A stretch of 64,000 nt of DNA, taken from Micrococcaceae bacterium Sec5.8. Its GTDB lineage: Bacteria > Actinomycetota > Actinomycetes > Actinomycetales > Micrococcaceae. The stretch spans positions 2,976,001 to 3,040,000 of the forward strand of contig CP143429.1 in the NCBI GenBank assembly GCA_039636775.1, in the 5' to 3' direction. Shown in pieces: positions 1 through 8,227 of this stretch. The position numbers and the translations under genes are program-made. The notes below the pieces were generated by a model. The model was given only the letters and a program-made list of their open reading frames with translations, was not told the origin of the DNA and searched no databases. How positions within the stretch are numbered: position 1 is the first letter of the stretch; every line of letters starts with the position of its first letter.

Positions 1-181
1 AGAAGATGATGACCAAAAGCGCCGCGCAGACCACCGTGATGCCAAGTCCTGCGATGAGGGCCGGCCGGGCGTAACGGGCGGCCGCCCGGCGGGCGGGGCG
101 GCCGCCGCCGGCGCCCTGCCCGCCAGCACTCTCTTCCGGGCTTGCCGCGTCCGGGCTCTCCGCCGGGCCGCTGTCATCCAT
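1..181 (-). CDS. N-terminal part of an unidentified single-pass membrane protein (runs off left edge)
   Basis: Only the first 60 residues are inside the window. They begin at an ATG ending at 181 and show an acidic, Ser/Pro/Gly-rich cytoplasmic stretch, then a very basic Arg/Ala segment, then a hydrophobic run (LIAGLGITVVCAALLVIIF) that looks like a transmembrane helix or signal anchor. A second ATG at 177 is in another frame and gives a low-complexity Arg-rich peptide, so 181 is preferred. The gene is divergent from the methyltransferase that starts at 239. No family can be named from this fragment. Confidence 0.5.
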   Translation of the reverse strand, partial: MDDSGPAESPDAASPEESAGGQGAGGGRPARRAAARYARPALIAGLGITVVCAALLVIIF

Positions 182-238
182 GCCATTAAGCCTATCCCGC
201 GCATGGCCGCAATCACCCTCTGAACTAGGCTTGATCCC

Positions 239-1456
239 ATGGCTGACGCACCGCAGGACCAGATTGCCCCGCTTCTCAACCCCGAAGGCTGGGAGCTGTT
301 GGCATCGCTGGGCCCGTACCGGGAGGACGAGGCGTTCCGTCTCAACGCCTCCCTCCGGAAGGCCGGCCACTCCCCCGGACTCGTCTCGGCCGTTCTCACC
401 CAGTCCCGGCTGCGGACCAAGGCCGAAGCGAAGTTTGGCGAGTTCGCCCGCCAGATGATCTTTACCCAGGCGGGCCTGGAGCAGGCCACCCGGCTGCCGG
501 TGGCGGCACGGCACGCCCAGCGTTTCGCCGGGGCCGGCGTGCAGCATGTGGCCGACCTCGGCTGCGGGCTCGGCGGCGACGCCATGGCGTTCGCGTCGCT
601 GGACATTACCGTCACGGCCGTGGAGAAAGACGAGACGACGGCGGCGTGCGCCACCGTGAACCTGATCCCCTTCCGGAACGCCACTGTGGTCCACTCGGAC
701 GCGATGACGGTTGCCCTCGACGGGATCGACGGTGTCTGGCTCGACCCGGCGCGCCGGACCACCTCCACGTCGGGTACGAAGCGACTGTGGGACCCGGAGG
801 ACTTCTCCCCTCCCCTGTCCTTCGTCGAGTCATTGGCCGGGTCGGGCCTGGCCGTAGGCGTGAAAATGGGCCCGGGCATGCCGCACGGCTCGGTGCCGGC
901 GGACTGCGAGGCCCAGTGGGTCTCGGTAGGCGGGGATGTCACCGAAGTGGCGCTGTGGTTCAACGCGGTCCGGCGCCCCGGAATCCGTCGGGCAGCCTTG
1001 GTCCTGGGCCCGCAGGGTGCCGCGGAGATCAGCAGCACCGAGGACTTCGGCGCCGGCCCGGTGGCCCCGGTGGGTCCGGTCGAGGGATACCTCTACGAGC
1101 CCGACGGCGCCGTCATCCGTGCCGGGCTGGTGGCCGATATTGCCCTCCGGCTCGACGGGCACCTCGTGGACGAGCACATTGCCTACATCTGCGCCCCGGA
1201 ACTGCGGGACACCCCCTTCGCCCGGGCGTACAAAGTCCTGGACGTCATGCCCTACAACGTCAAAGCCCTCAAGTCCTGGGTCAAGGACCAGGGCATCGGC
1301 GTGCTGGACATCAAAAAGCGCGGCACCTCTGTCACTCCGGAGGAGCTGCGCAAACAACTCCTGCCCGGCGGCAAAAACAAAGCTAAAAAAACGGCCACCC
1401 TGGTCCTCACCCGGATCGGTGACGAGCGGGTGGCCGTTTCGGTCGAACCGGTCTAG
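239..1456 (+). CDS. class I SAM-dependent methyltransferase with C-terminal THUMP-like domain
   Basis: A 405-residue protein starting at ATG 239. A Rossmann-type SAM-binding motif DLGCGLGGD lies near residues 106-114, followed by an acidic strand end (AVEKDE) and a VWLDPARR motif in the catalytic region. The C-terminal third (from about residue 320, PYNVKALKSWVKDQGIG) matches the THUMP-like domain found at the end of this actinobacterial methyltransferase family. That domain suggests an RNA substrate, but the target is unknown. The gene is monocistronic and convergent with the AroE-like gene, with only 18 bp between the stop codons. Confidence 0.8.
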   Translation: MADAPQDQIAPLLNPEGWELLASLGPYREDEAFRLNASLRKAGHSPGLVSAVLTQSRLRTKAEAKFGEFARQMIFTQAGLEQATRLPVAARHAQRFAGAGVQHVADLGCGLGGDAMAFASLDITVTAVEKDETTAACATVNLIPFRNATVVHSDAMTVALDGIDGVWLDPARRTTSTSGTKRLWDPEDFSPPLSFVESLAGSGLAVGVKMGPGMPHGSVPADCEAQWVSVGGDVTEVALWFNAVRRPGIRRAALVLGPQGAAEISSTEDFGAGPVAPVGPVEGYLYEPDGAVIRAGLVADIALRLDGHLVDEHIAYICAPELRDTPFARAYKVLDVMPYNVKALKSWVKDQGIGVLDIKKRGTSVTPEELRKQLLPGGKNKAKKTATLVLTRIGDERVAVSVEPV

Positions 1457-1474
1457 CGTCGGAGCCGCGGCCTG

Positions 1475-2320
1475 CTACTGGGCCCGCATGAAGTCCTCGG
1501 CTGCCTGGATCTGCGCTGCTGTGGGCCGGGTTCCGGTGTAGAGCACAAACTGCTCCAGCGCCTGGATGGTGGCCACTTCCGCGCCGGTGATGACGGTCTT
1601 GCCGGCCGCGCGGGCGGCCCTGATCAGCGGCGTCTCAGCGGGCAGCGCGACGACGTCGAAGACCACCTTCGCGGCGTCCACCGCCTTCTGCGGGAAGGAC
1701 AGGGAATCGGCGTCGGGGCCCCCCGCCATACCAATGGGTGTCACGTTGATGATCATGTCGGCCGCCCCCGCTGCGGTCGTGTCGATGCCGGCGCGGAAAG
1801 CGAACCCGTACTGTCCGGCGAGCGCCCGTCCGGCGTCCTGGTTGCGCGCCATCACGGTGACGTCTTTGAAGCCGGCGTCCCGCAGCGCGGCCACGGTCGC
1901 CTTGGCCATGCCACCGGAGCCCTGGACCAGCACCGAATAGTCCGTCGGTACGGCGTTGCGCTGCAGCAGCTGCTCAATGGCCGTGTAGTCGGTGTTGTAC
2001 GCGGTGAGGGTACCGCCGTCGTTCACGATGGTGTTGACCGAATCGATGGCTTTAGCGGACGGGTCCATCACATCCACCAGCGCTATGACGTCTTCCTTGT
2101 ACGGCATGGACACGGCACATCCGCGGATCCCCAGACCCCGCACGCCGGCGATCGCCTGCGCGAGGTCCGTGGGGGCGAAGGCCTTGTAGATCCAGTTCAG
2201 GCCGAGCTGTTCGTACAGGTGGTTGTGGAAACGCGTCCCGTTGTTACTCGGCCGGGCCGAGAGCGAGATGCACAGGGTCATGTCTTTATTCAGGATGGGC
2301 ACCCCTCCATTAAACGACAA
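1475..2320 (-). CDS. shikimate 5-dehydrogenase-like oxidoreductase (AroE/YdiB family)
   Basis: About 270-281 residues with the AroE fold. The N-terminal substrate domain carries SLSARPSNNGTRFHN and the conserved SMPYKEDV, SVNTIVN and AYNTDY motifs; a glycine-rich NADP-type loop (VQGSGGMAKA) follows in the middle. It would reduce 3-dehydroshikimate or a related cyclitol. The SARPSNNGTRFHN form is typical of a side branch of the family rather than the main pathway AroE, so the substrate is uncertain. The start is unclear: TTG at 2320 is the longest choice, but a GGAGGGG ribosome binding site lies inside it (about 2302-2308) and points to a start near 2293 or at ATG 2281. Confidence 0.75.
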   Translation of the reverse strand: MSFNGGVPILNKDMTLCISLSARPSNNGTRFHNHLYEQLGLNWIYKAFAPTDLAQAIAGVRGLGIRGCAVSMPYKEDVIALVDVMDPSAKAIDSVNTIVNDGGTLTAYNTDYTAIEQLLQRNAVPTDYSVLVQGSGGMAKATVAALRDAGFKDVTVMARNQDAGRALAGQYGFAFRAGIDTTAAGAADMIINVTPIGMAGGPDADSLSFPQKAVDAAKVVFDVVALPAETPLIRAARAAGKTVITGAEVATIQALEQFVLYTGTRPTAAQIQAAEDFMRAQ

Positions 2321-2372
2321 GCCGCCCCGGCGTGGTCTGCTCCGCCGACCAGCGCAGGCTTGGGAGAACTTA

Positions 2373-2388
2373 TGTGAACACTTTCACG
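2373..2388. promoter_or_regulatory. CRP/GlxR-like palindrome between divergent genes
   Basis: The 16-bp sequence is TGTGA, six bases, TCACG. It matches the CRP-type consensus TGTGA-N6-TCACA at 9 of 10 half-site positions, and actinobacterial GlxR proteins bind the same consensus. It lies in the 213-bp gap between the AroE-like gene and the ybdK-like gene. That it is bound is an inference from one site only. Confidence 0.35.
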
Positions 2389-2533
2389 TCTTCACCGCCC
2401 GCTGGCCACCGGCTCGATGCCGGCCCTGCACTAGACTTGAGCCACCGTTGCCTCGCCAACTGTCCGGCACATCCGCCCAAGACGAAAGCCGGCCGGGGCG
2501 AAGAAACGGACGGCACAACTGTGAAGGGACCAC

Positions 2534-3685
2534 ATGAAGATTGAGTTCGCTTCATCCAGGCAATCAACTCTTGGTGTGGAATGGGAACTGGCCCTCGTCG
2601 ACGCGGACACCGGGGAGCTGGCGTCGGTAGCCAAAGAGGTCCTCCGCGGGGTCGCGGCGAAACACCCCGAGCTCAATGAAGACGATGAGCACCCGCACAT
2701 CAAGCAGGAGCTGCTGCTCAATACGGTGGAGCTGGTGACCGGCATCTGCACCACGGTGGCAGAAGCGAAAGCGGACCTGGGCAGTTCACTCGCCGCCGTC
2801 CGTGAGATCACTGATCCGATGGGCGTCGAGACTTTCTGCGCCGGGAGCCACCCGTTCAGCCCGCCGCAGCTCCAGCCGGTGACGGACAAGGCCCGTTACG
2901 CCAAACTGATCGACCGCACGCAGTGGTGGGGCCGCCAGATGGTGATCTACGGCGTCCACGTGCATGTAGGCCTGGACAGCCGGGACAAGGTCCTTCCCGT
3001 CCTGGACGGCCTGGTCAACTATTTCCCGCACTTCCAGGCCCTGTCCGCGTCCAGTCCGTTCTGGGGCGGCGAGGACACCGGCTACGCTTCCCAGCGCGCC
3101 CTGATGTTCCAGCAGTTGCCCACCGCGGGCCTGCCGTTCCAGTTCTCCAGCTGGGAGGACTTCGAGTCCTACGCCCAGGACATGTTTACCACCGGGGTTA
3201 TCGACTCACTCTCCGAAATCCGCTGGGACATCCGTCCGGTTCCGCATTTCGGCACCATCGAGATGCGCATTTGCGACGGCCTGGCCACCCTTGAGGAAGT
3301 CGGGGCGATCGCGGCACTCACCCAGTGCCTTGTCGATGAGTTCTCCACCACGCTGGATAATGGCGGCACCATCCCCACGATGCCGCCCTGGCATGTGCAG
3401 GAGAACAAGTGGCGTGCGGCCCGCTATGGCCTGGAAGCCATCATCATCCTCGACGCCGACGGCAACGAACAACTCGTGACCGAGCACATCCGGGAGACGG
3501 TGGCGCGCCTGGAACCGGTCGCCGTGAAACTGGACTGCGTTGCCGAGCTTGCCGACGTCCTGAAGATCATCGAGCGCGGCGCCGGTTGCCAGCGGCAACG
3601 GCGCGTGGCGGCGGAGCACGGCGGCGACCTCCGCGCGGTGGTGCTGGATCTGGTCCAGCAGATGCGCAAGGGACCCGAGGCCTAA
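2534..3685 (+). CDS. ybdK: carboxylate-amine ligase, YbdK/glutamate-cysteine ligase 2 family
   Basis: A 383-residue GCS2-family protein starting at ATG 2534, preceded by GAAGGGACCAC. The motif GVEWELALVD near the N-terminus supplies acidic nucleotide/metal ligands. HVHVGLD, RWDIRPVPHFGTIEMRICDG and the following Glu/Cys-rich helix are family hallmarks. YbdK proteins have weak glutamate-cysteine ligase activity in vitro. In actinobacteria relatives act in ergothioneine synthesis (EgtA), but no egt genes are present here, so the physiological substrate is open. It stands alone and is convergent with tsaD. Confidence 0.8.
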   Translation: MKIEFASSRQSTLGVEWELALVDADTGELASVAKEVLRGVAAKHPELNEDDEHPHIKQELLLNTVELVTGICTTVAEAKADLGSSLAAVREITDPMGVETFCAGSHPFSPPQLQPVTDKARYAKLIDRTQWWGRQMVIYGVHVHVGLDSRDKVLPVLDGLVNYFPHFQALSASSPFWGGEDTGYASQRALMFQQLPTAGLPFQFSSWEDFESYAQDMFTTGVIDSLSEIRWDIRPVPHFGTIEMRICDGLATLEEVGAIAALTQCLVDEFSTTLDNGGTIPTMPPWHVQENKWRAARYGLEAIIILDADGNEQLVTEHIRETVARLEPVAVKLDCVAELADVLKIIERGAGCQRQRRVAAEHGGDLRAVVLDLVQQMRKGPEA

Positions 3686-3691
3686 ACCGGT

Positions 3692-3710
3692 GCGGGCCCC
3701 GGCGGCCCGC
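3692..3710. terminator. short GC hairpin between convergent ybdK and tsaD
   Basis: The 7-bp perfect stem GCGGGCC/GGCCCGC with a 5-nt loop fills the 26-bp gap between the convergent stop codons. There is no T-tract on either side, so this is a weak bidirectional terminator call. Confidence 0.4.
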
Positions 3711-3711
3711 C

Positions 3712-4827
3712 TCAGGCCGAGACGGTGGTGACAGGCATCGAAGAATCCGGTGCGAACCCGATCCCGCTCGGTTCCACCCCGGCCATCACCAGCTGGGCGC
3801 CCAGCGCGGCGACCATGGCACCGTTGTCTGTGCACAAGGCCAGCGGCGGCACCGTCAGGCGGATGCCCGCAGCGCTGCAGCGCTGTTCGGTAAGCTGGCG
3901 CAGCCGCGAATTGGCCGCCACCCCACCGCCCAGCAGCAGCTCGGTGATGCCGTGCTCCCGGCAGGCCAGCACCGCCTTGGACGTGATGATATCCACCACG
4001 GCCTCCTGGAACGCCGCCGCGACGTCCGCGACCGGCACCGCGTCCCCGCGCGCCTCGAATTGCTCTACGCAGCGGGCGACGGCGGTTTTGAGTCCGCTGA
4101 AGGACCAGTCGTAGCGGTGCGGACCGGGTTCTTCCGCGGTGCCCATGTACTTGGGCTGGCTCAAGCCGCGCGGGAAGCGGATCGCCTTCGGGTTGCCGGT
4201 GCGGGCCAGCTTGTCGATGGCCGGTCCCCCCGGGTAGCCAAGGCCCAGAAGACGCGCCACCTTGTCATAGGCTTCACCTGCTGCGTCGTCGATCGTGGAA
4301 CCGAGCAGCTCAACGTCGCCGGTGATGTTGCGGATCCGCAGGATCTCCGTGTGCCCGCCGGAGACCAGCAGGGCCCCCAGGTTCTCCGGCAACGTGTTCT
4401 GCGGGGACCCGGCGAAAGCTTGCGGGCCGCCGTCGTCCGTCCGGAGCAGACCGACGCCGACATGCGCGACGAGGTGGTTAATGGCGTACAGCGGTTTGCC
4501 GGTGGCGACGGCGAGCGCCTTGGCCGCACAGACACCCACCATCAGGGCTCCCGCGAGCCCCGGACCGGACGTGACTGCGATCGCGTCGATGTCCTGCAGC
4601 GTCACCCCGGCCTCGGCCAGCGCCTCGCGAAGCGTTGGAACGAAAGCGTCCAGGTGGGCGCGGGAGGCGATTTCAGGAATCACCCCGCCGAACCGGACGT
4701 GCTCGGCCATGGACGAGGACACGGTGTTCGTCAGCAGCTGCGTGCCGCGGACAATCCCGACGCCGGTCTCATCGCAGGAGGACTCGATCCCCAGGACCAG
4801 TGGCCCGGCATGCTGGGTGCTGTTCAT
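3712..4827 (-). CDS. tsaD: tRNA N6-adenosine threonylcarbamoyltransferase TsaD
   Basis: A 371-residue ASKHA-fold protein that transfers the threonylcarbamoyl group onto A37 of ANN-decoding tRNAs, forming t6A with TsaB and TsaE. Visible hallmarks are [15 protein letters not shown] at the N-terminus, the metal-binding [10 protein letters not shown] (HxxxH) near residue 125, SGGHTEI and the C-terminal nucleotide-binding [11 protein letters not shown]. The ATG ending at 4827 overlaps the rimI stop codon in an ATGA junction, which fixes the start. It is the last gene of the overlapping alr-tsaE-tsaB-rimI-tsaD operon. Confidence 0.97.
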   Translation of the reverse strand: MNSTQHAGPLVLGIESSCDETGVGIVRGTQLLTNTVSSSMAEHVRFGGVIPEIASRAHLDAFVPTLREALAEAGVTLQDIDAIAVTSGPGLAGALMVGVCAAKALAVATGKPLYAINHLVAHVGVGLLRTDDGGPQAFAGSPQNTLPENLGALLVSGGHTEILRIRNITGDVELLGSTIDDAAGEAYDKVARLLGLGYPGGPAIDKLARTGNPKAIRFPRGLSQPKYMGTAEEPGPHRYDWSFSGLKTAVARCVEQFEARGDAVPVADVAAAFQEAVVDIITSKAVLACREHGITELLLGGGVAANSRLRQLTEQRCSAAGIRLTVPPLALCTDNGAMVAALGAQLVMAGVEPSGIGFAPDSSMPVTTVSA

Positions 4828-5408
4828 CGGCTGTCTGCTTCCCTGGGCGTGGTGTCGGGTTGGCGGCCGTCCAAACCGGCGGTGCCGAGCCGGAGCCGCA
4901 TGATCAGTGCATCGACGCCGTCCCGGTAGTAACGCGGCCGGACGTGGATTTGTTCGAATCCGTAACGGAGGTAAAGCTGTTGCGCGCGGGGGTTGTCGGC
5001 CCGGACCTCCAAGAGGACGTCCTGCGCCCCACGCTGCCGGCTTTCCCGGATGAGTTCGGTGAGGAGCGCCGAACCGATGCCCTTGCCTTCCTGCTCGGGA
5101 ACGACGGCGATGGTCTGGACGTCCGCGATCGGCTCGATGCACATCAGCCCGGCATAGCCGACAATCCGTCCGGCAGCTTCGGCTACGAGGTAGCGTCTGG
5201 TCTCGGCCTGCGCCAGCTCAGCGACGAACATGTGCAGCGGCCAGGCATCCACGGGGAACAGTGCCCGCTCCAGCTCATGGACTGCGGGGACGTCCGCGGC
5301 AGTCATGTCCCGCAGGGTCACATCCGCGGGTAATGCAGGTCCTGCATGCTTGCGCATGTTCTGTCCGGTGTTCTCTCCTGCGCTCTGTCCTGCGTTCTCG
5401 GTGTTCAC
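4824..5408 (-). CDS. rimI: ribosomal protein S18-alanine N-acetyltransferase RimI
   Basis: A 194-residue GNAT acetyltransferase. The acetyl-CoA loop [15 protein letters not shown] follows [13 protein letters not shown], and the [17 protein letters not shown] motif with its catalytic-side Tyr is typical of RimI. It has about 25 extra Gln/Asn/Gly-rich residues at the N-terminus ([14 protein letters not shown]). The GTG start at 5408 overlaps the tsaB stop (GTGA), and its own stop overlaps the tsaD start (ATGA). Such coupling suggests translational linkage. An internal ATG further along would also give a full GNAT domain. Confidence 0.92.
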   Translation of the reverse strand: MNTENAGQSAGENTGQNMRKHAGPALPADVTLRDMTAADVPAVHELERALFPVDAWPLHMFVAELAQAETRRYLVAEAAGRIVGYAGLMCIEPIADVQTIAVVPEQEGKGIGSALLTELIRESRQRGAQDVLLEVRADNPRAQQLYLRYGFEQIHVRPRYYRDGVDALIMRLRLGTAGLDGRQPDTTPREADSR

Positions 5409-6076
5409 AGCGCCCTCTTCCGCGGTCCGGGGACCTGGGCGTCGGACTCTCGCAGGTAGAGCGGGGTGGAATCGAGCAGTGTCTCCCCTGCCGCCAGCCG
5501 GGCCAGGGCGAACTGGCCCAGGGAAAGGGCTTCCGGCTGGCGGGCGCTGAATTCCGGCACGGCCGTGACAACGTCGGCATAGAGGCCGGCTCCGGCGCCG
5601 TAGACCGGGAGGCACGGGAGCTCCGCCGCGGCACCGACGTGCGGGCCCTCCAGCAGCCGGGGCAACTGGCCGGGGCTAAGGCCGTACCGGGCCCAGTAAA
5701 CCTCTTTGCGCCGGGCATCCGTGGCGACGAGGAATTCCTCGGCCGCGTCGGTGGATTCCGCCACCTCCAGGGCGATGGCGTCCAGGCTCATGAGGCCGTA
5801 CAGCGGTTTGCCCCAGACGAACGAGAGCGTCCGGGCCGTAACGATCCCCGACCGCAGCCCGGTGAAGGGGCCCGGTCCCACCCCGGTGACGATCGCGTCG
5901 ACGTCGGCGCCGGTGAGCCCGGCCTCGTCGAGGAGAGCCTCAATGCCCGGGGCCAGGACTTCGGCGTGGCTTCTGGTGTCTGCGGTGGCAAAGCATCCCA
6001 CGACGGATTCCGGGGTGTCGTCGGAGACGAGCGCGGCGCTGGCCACGGCTGAGGTGTCGATGGCGAGGATCAGCAT
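5405..6076 (-). CDS. tsaB: tRNA threonylcarbamoyladenosine biosynthesis protein TsaB
   Basis: A 223-residue ASKHA paralogue of TsaD that acts as the dimer partner in t6A synthesis. The N-terminal MLILAIDTSAVASAALV and the central VGVGPGPFTGLRSGI are family signatures. It lacks the TsaD HxxxH metal site, as expected. The ATG overlaps the tsaE stop by one base (TGATG) and its stop overlaps the GTG of rimI. Confidence 0.95.
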   Translation of the reverse strand: MLILAIDTSAVASAALVSDDTPESVVGCFATADTRSHAEVLAPGIEALLDEAGLTGADVDAIVTGVGPGPFTGLRSGIVTARTLSFVWGKPLYGLMSLDAIALEVAESTDAAEEFLVATDARRKEVYWARYGLSPGQLPRLLEGPHVGAAAELPCLPVYGAGAGLYADVVTAVPEFSARQPEALSLGQFALARLAAGETLLDSTPLYLRESDAQVPGPRKRAL

Positions 6077-6711
6077 CAGGTCACTTCCGGAGTCTGGGGC
6101 GAGGTCAGGCTGGGGGTTTCCCGCGCCGGGGGCAGGACGGGCGGAGATGCCGCGGGCAGAACCGGCGGATGCTCCCAGCGGGGACCGAAGCCGCGGATCA
6201 CGACGGTGCGGGGTTCGTCGTCGTCCCCGGTGTCGAAGTCCAGGGTGCCTGGCTCCGCTGCGTTGCTGGCCGGGGCGCTGGCACTGCCGCCCATGCTGCG
6301 GACCAGATCAATTTCGAGCCGGTTCTCGCTGAGATGCTCCACCCGGCCACGGCCCCACTCCACTACGGTCACGGCGCTGTCGAGGGTGTTTTCCAAGTCG
6401 ATATCGTCGATTTCCGAGGCGGATCCCAGCCGGTACGCGTCGACGTGCACCAGGTCCGGGCCGCCGGGGCGGGGACCGTCGGGCAGGTTCGGGTGGATGC
6501 GGACCAGCACGAAGGTCGGTGAGATGATACCGGCCCGCACCCCAAGGCCCTCCCCCAGACCCTGGGTGAAGGTGGTCTTTCCCGCGCCCAGTTCACCGGT
6601 AAGCACCAGCAGGTCACCGGCCCGGAGCTGGGTGCCGAGCACGGCTGCCAGGGCATGGGTTTCCGCCGCGGTCCCGACCTCAAGGGTCCGCTCCCAGGCC
6701 GCGGCGCTCAC
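6076..6711 (-). CDS. tsaE: tRNA threonylcarbamoyladenosine biosynthesis ATPase TsaE
   Basis: A P-loop ATPase of the t6A complex. Walker A is GELGAGKTTFTQGLG near residues 38-52; SPTFVLVR and HVDAYRLGSASEIDD follow, and VVEWGRG closes the ATPase core. At 211 residues it is longer than the usual 150-160: the extra part is a Pro/Ala/Gly-rich C-terminal tail rather than a domain. The GTG start at 6711 overlaps the alr stop (GTGA), so it is translated in the same operon. Confidence 0.95.
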   Translation of the reverse strand: MSAAAWERTLEVGTAAETHALAAVLGTQLRAGDLLVLTGELGAGKTTFTQGLGEGLGVRAGIISPTFVLVRIHPNLPDGPRPGGPDLVHVDAYRLGSASEIDDIDLENTLDSAVTVVEWGRGRVEHLSENRLEIDLVRSMGGSASAPASNAAEPGTLDFDTGDDDEPRTVVIRGFGPRWEHPPVLPAASPPVLPPARETPSLTSPQTPEVT

Positions 6712-7928
6712 TCGGCGGACCCGTCGCGGGCAGGATCTTCGTTGACGTAGCGGCGCGGCACCCGGGGGCTGATCCGGGTGACAATCTCGTAATTATTGGT
6801 GCCCGCCGCGCGGGCCCAGTCCTCTGCGGTGGGCCCGCCGTCGCCGCCGTCGCCGAACAGGACGGCCTCGGCGCCCAGGACGCTGGATCCGCCGGCGGAG
6901 ACGCTGAGCGGACCCAGGTCGATGACCATCTGGTCCATCGCAATACGGCCCACCACAGGATAATTCACGCCCTGGACGCGGACCGGTCCGCCGGTGGCGA
7001 TCCGGGGGACCCCGTCGGCGTAACCCAGCGGGATCAAGCCAAGGGTGCTGGTGCCGCGGGTGCGGTAGTTCAGACCGTAGGAGACGCCCTGGCCGGCAGG
7101 CACATCCTTGCAGTGCGAGACGACGGTCCGGACCGTCATGGCCGGACGCAGGCCCAGCTCATCCGAAGTCTGCCCCTCGAACGGCGACAGTCCGTAGAGC
7201 CCAAGCCCCACCCGGACCAGGTCAAAGTGGGTGTCGGGCCGGGAGAAAGTGGCTGGAGTGTTGGCGAGGTGCCGCACCTCGGGATCAACGCCGGCGTCCC
7301 GGGCGATGGCAAGCGCGGCACGGAAGGCTGCCAGCTGTTCGTCGGTTTCCGGGCGCTCGGGTTCGTCCGCGACGGCCAGGTGGGAGAACACGCCCACCAC
7401 CCGCAGCAGGCCTTGGTCCTGGTATTCCATGGCTTCGCCGACAAGGCCGTCCCAGGCGTCCAGGGTGGCTCCGTTGCGGCCCAGCCCGGTGTCCACTTTC
7501 AGGTGCACACGGGCCGGCCGCTCCTGCTCACGGGCGGCCGCCACGATGCGCTCCAGCTCCCAGCCCGAGCAGCCGATGTCGATCCCGGCAGCGACGGCCG
7601 CTGCGAAGTTGCTCTCCGGGGTGTGCAGCCAGGCCAGGAGCGGGGCGTCGATTCCGGCGGCGCGCAGGGCCAGGGCCTCGGAAATGTGGGCGGTGCCCAG
7701 CCATCGGGCGCCGGCGCTGAGGGCTGCCCGGGCCACCGGCACGGCACCGTGGCCGTAGGCGTCGGCCTTGACCACTGCCATGACCTGGGCCGGTGATGCC
7801 ACGGCGGCAAGGCGGCGGACGTTGTGCCGGATTGCTTCAAGGTCGATTACTGCCGAGCGTTCCTCGGCATAGGCCGGCTGTGCCTCCGGACCGGGCTGGG
7901 CGCCGCCTGTTGCTGCTGGGTAAGTCAC
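6708..7928 (-). CDS. alr: alanine racemase
   Basis: A 406-residue fold-type III PLP enzyme making D-alanine for peptidoglycan. The PLP lysine is in VMAVVKADAYGHG (about residue 54) and the catalytic tyrosine in GVSYGLNYRTRG. The start taken is GTG 7928; the first 25 residues are Pro/Ala/Gly-rich and may be dispensable. It is the first gene of the alr-tsaE-tsaB-rimI-tsaD operon, and the repeat-rich gap immediately upstream must hold its promoter. Confidence 0.95.
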   Translation of the reverse strand: MTYPAATGGAQPGPEAQPAYAEERSAVIDLEAIRHNVRRLAAVASPAQVMAVVKADAYGHGAVPVARAALSAGARWLGTAHISEALALRAAGIDAPLLAWLHTPESNFAAAVAAGIDIGCSGWELERIVAAAREQERPARVHLKVDTGLGRNGATLDAWDGLVGEAMEYQDQGLLRVVGVFSHLAVADEPERPETDEQLAAFRAALAIARDAGVDPEVRHLANTPATFSRPDTHFDLVRVGLGLYGLSPFEGQTSDELGLRPAMTVRTVVSHCKDVPAGQGVSYGLNYRTRGTSTLGLIPLGYADGVPRIATGGPVRVQGVNYPVVGRIAMDQMVIDLGPLSVSAGGSSVLGAEAVLFGDGGDGGPTAEDWARAAGTNNYEIVTRISPRVPRRYVNEDPARDGSAE

Positions 7929-7988
7929 TTAACGATTCTAGGGGTGGCTGCGCATGCGGCTTAATTCAGGGCCCGGCCGCTCGTTCCC

Positions 7989-8081
7989 CCAGCACCACCG
8001 GACATGCCCATCGCTCGGAAACCAGCACCGGATATGCCCATCGCTCGAAAACCAGCACCGGACATGTCCATCGCTGGTGCC
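7989..8081. repeat. three direct repeats (about 30 bp) carrying GGRYATGYCC cores
   Basis: Three consecutive units start with CCAGCACC and contain GGACATGCCC, GGATATGCCC and GGACATGTCC at 8000, 8030 and 8060, each followed by ATCGCT. The second and third units are exactly 30 bp and the first carries a 3-bp insertion. The third core is a perfect 10-bp palindrome. A further GGACAT and the palindrome GGGCATTATGCCC (8097-8109) follow. The array lies upstream of alr and downstream of the PfkB kinase. Confidence 0.85.
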
Positions 8082-8121
8082 TGCCACTGGACATAAGGGC
8101 ATTATGCCCATCCGCCGGCCC

Positions 8122-8203
8122 GGAAGGTGGGCATGTCCGCCGGAAGGTGGGCATGTCCGCCAGGAGGGTGGGCATGTCCGCCAGGAGGGTGGGCATGTCC
8201 ACC
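8122..8203. repeat. four tandem 20/21-bp repeats with GGGCATGTCC core, inverted relative to the neighbouring array
   Basis: Four units of the type GGAAGGTGGGCATGTCCGCC (two of 20 bp, then two 21-bp units beginning AGGAGGG) place GGGCATGTCC at 8129, 8149, 8170 and 8191. The core is the reverse complement of the GGACATGCCC core of the array at 7989-8081, so the two arrays face each other. The 20/21-bp period is about two helical turns. There are no coding frames or CRISPR-type spacers. Confidence 0.85.
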
Positions 8204-8227
8204 GGGAGGACGCCGCCGGGAACCGTG

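Noticed and set aside
4828..5142. An N-terminal extension of TsaD
   Set aside because: It is Arg/His/Pro-rich and overlaps rimI in another frame; the ATGA junction at 4824-4827 gives the canonical start.
7989..8203. A CRISPR-like array because of regular repeats
   Set aside because: The repeats abut with no unique spacers, the units are 20-30 bp and imperfect, and no cas gene is present.
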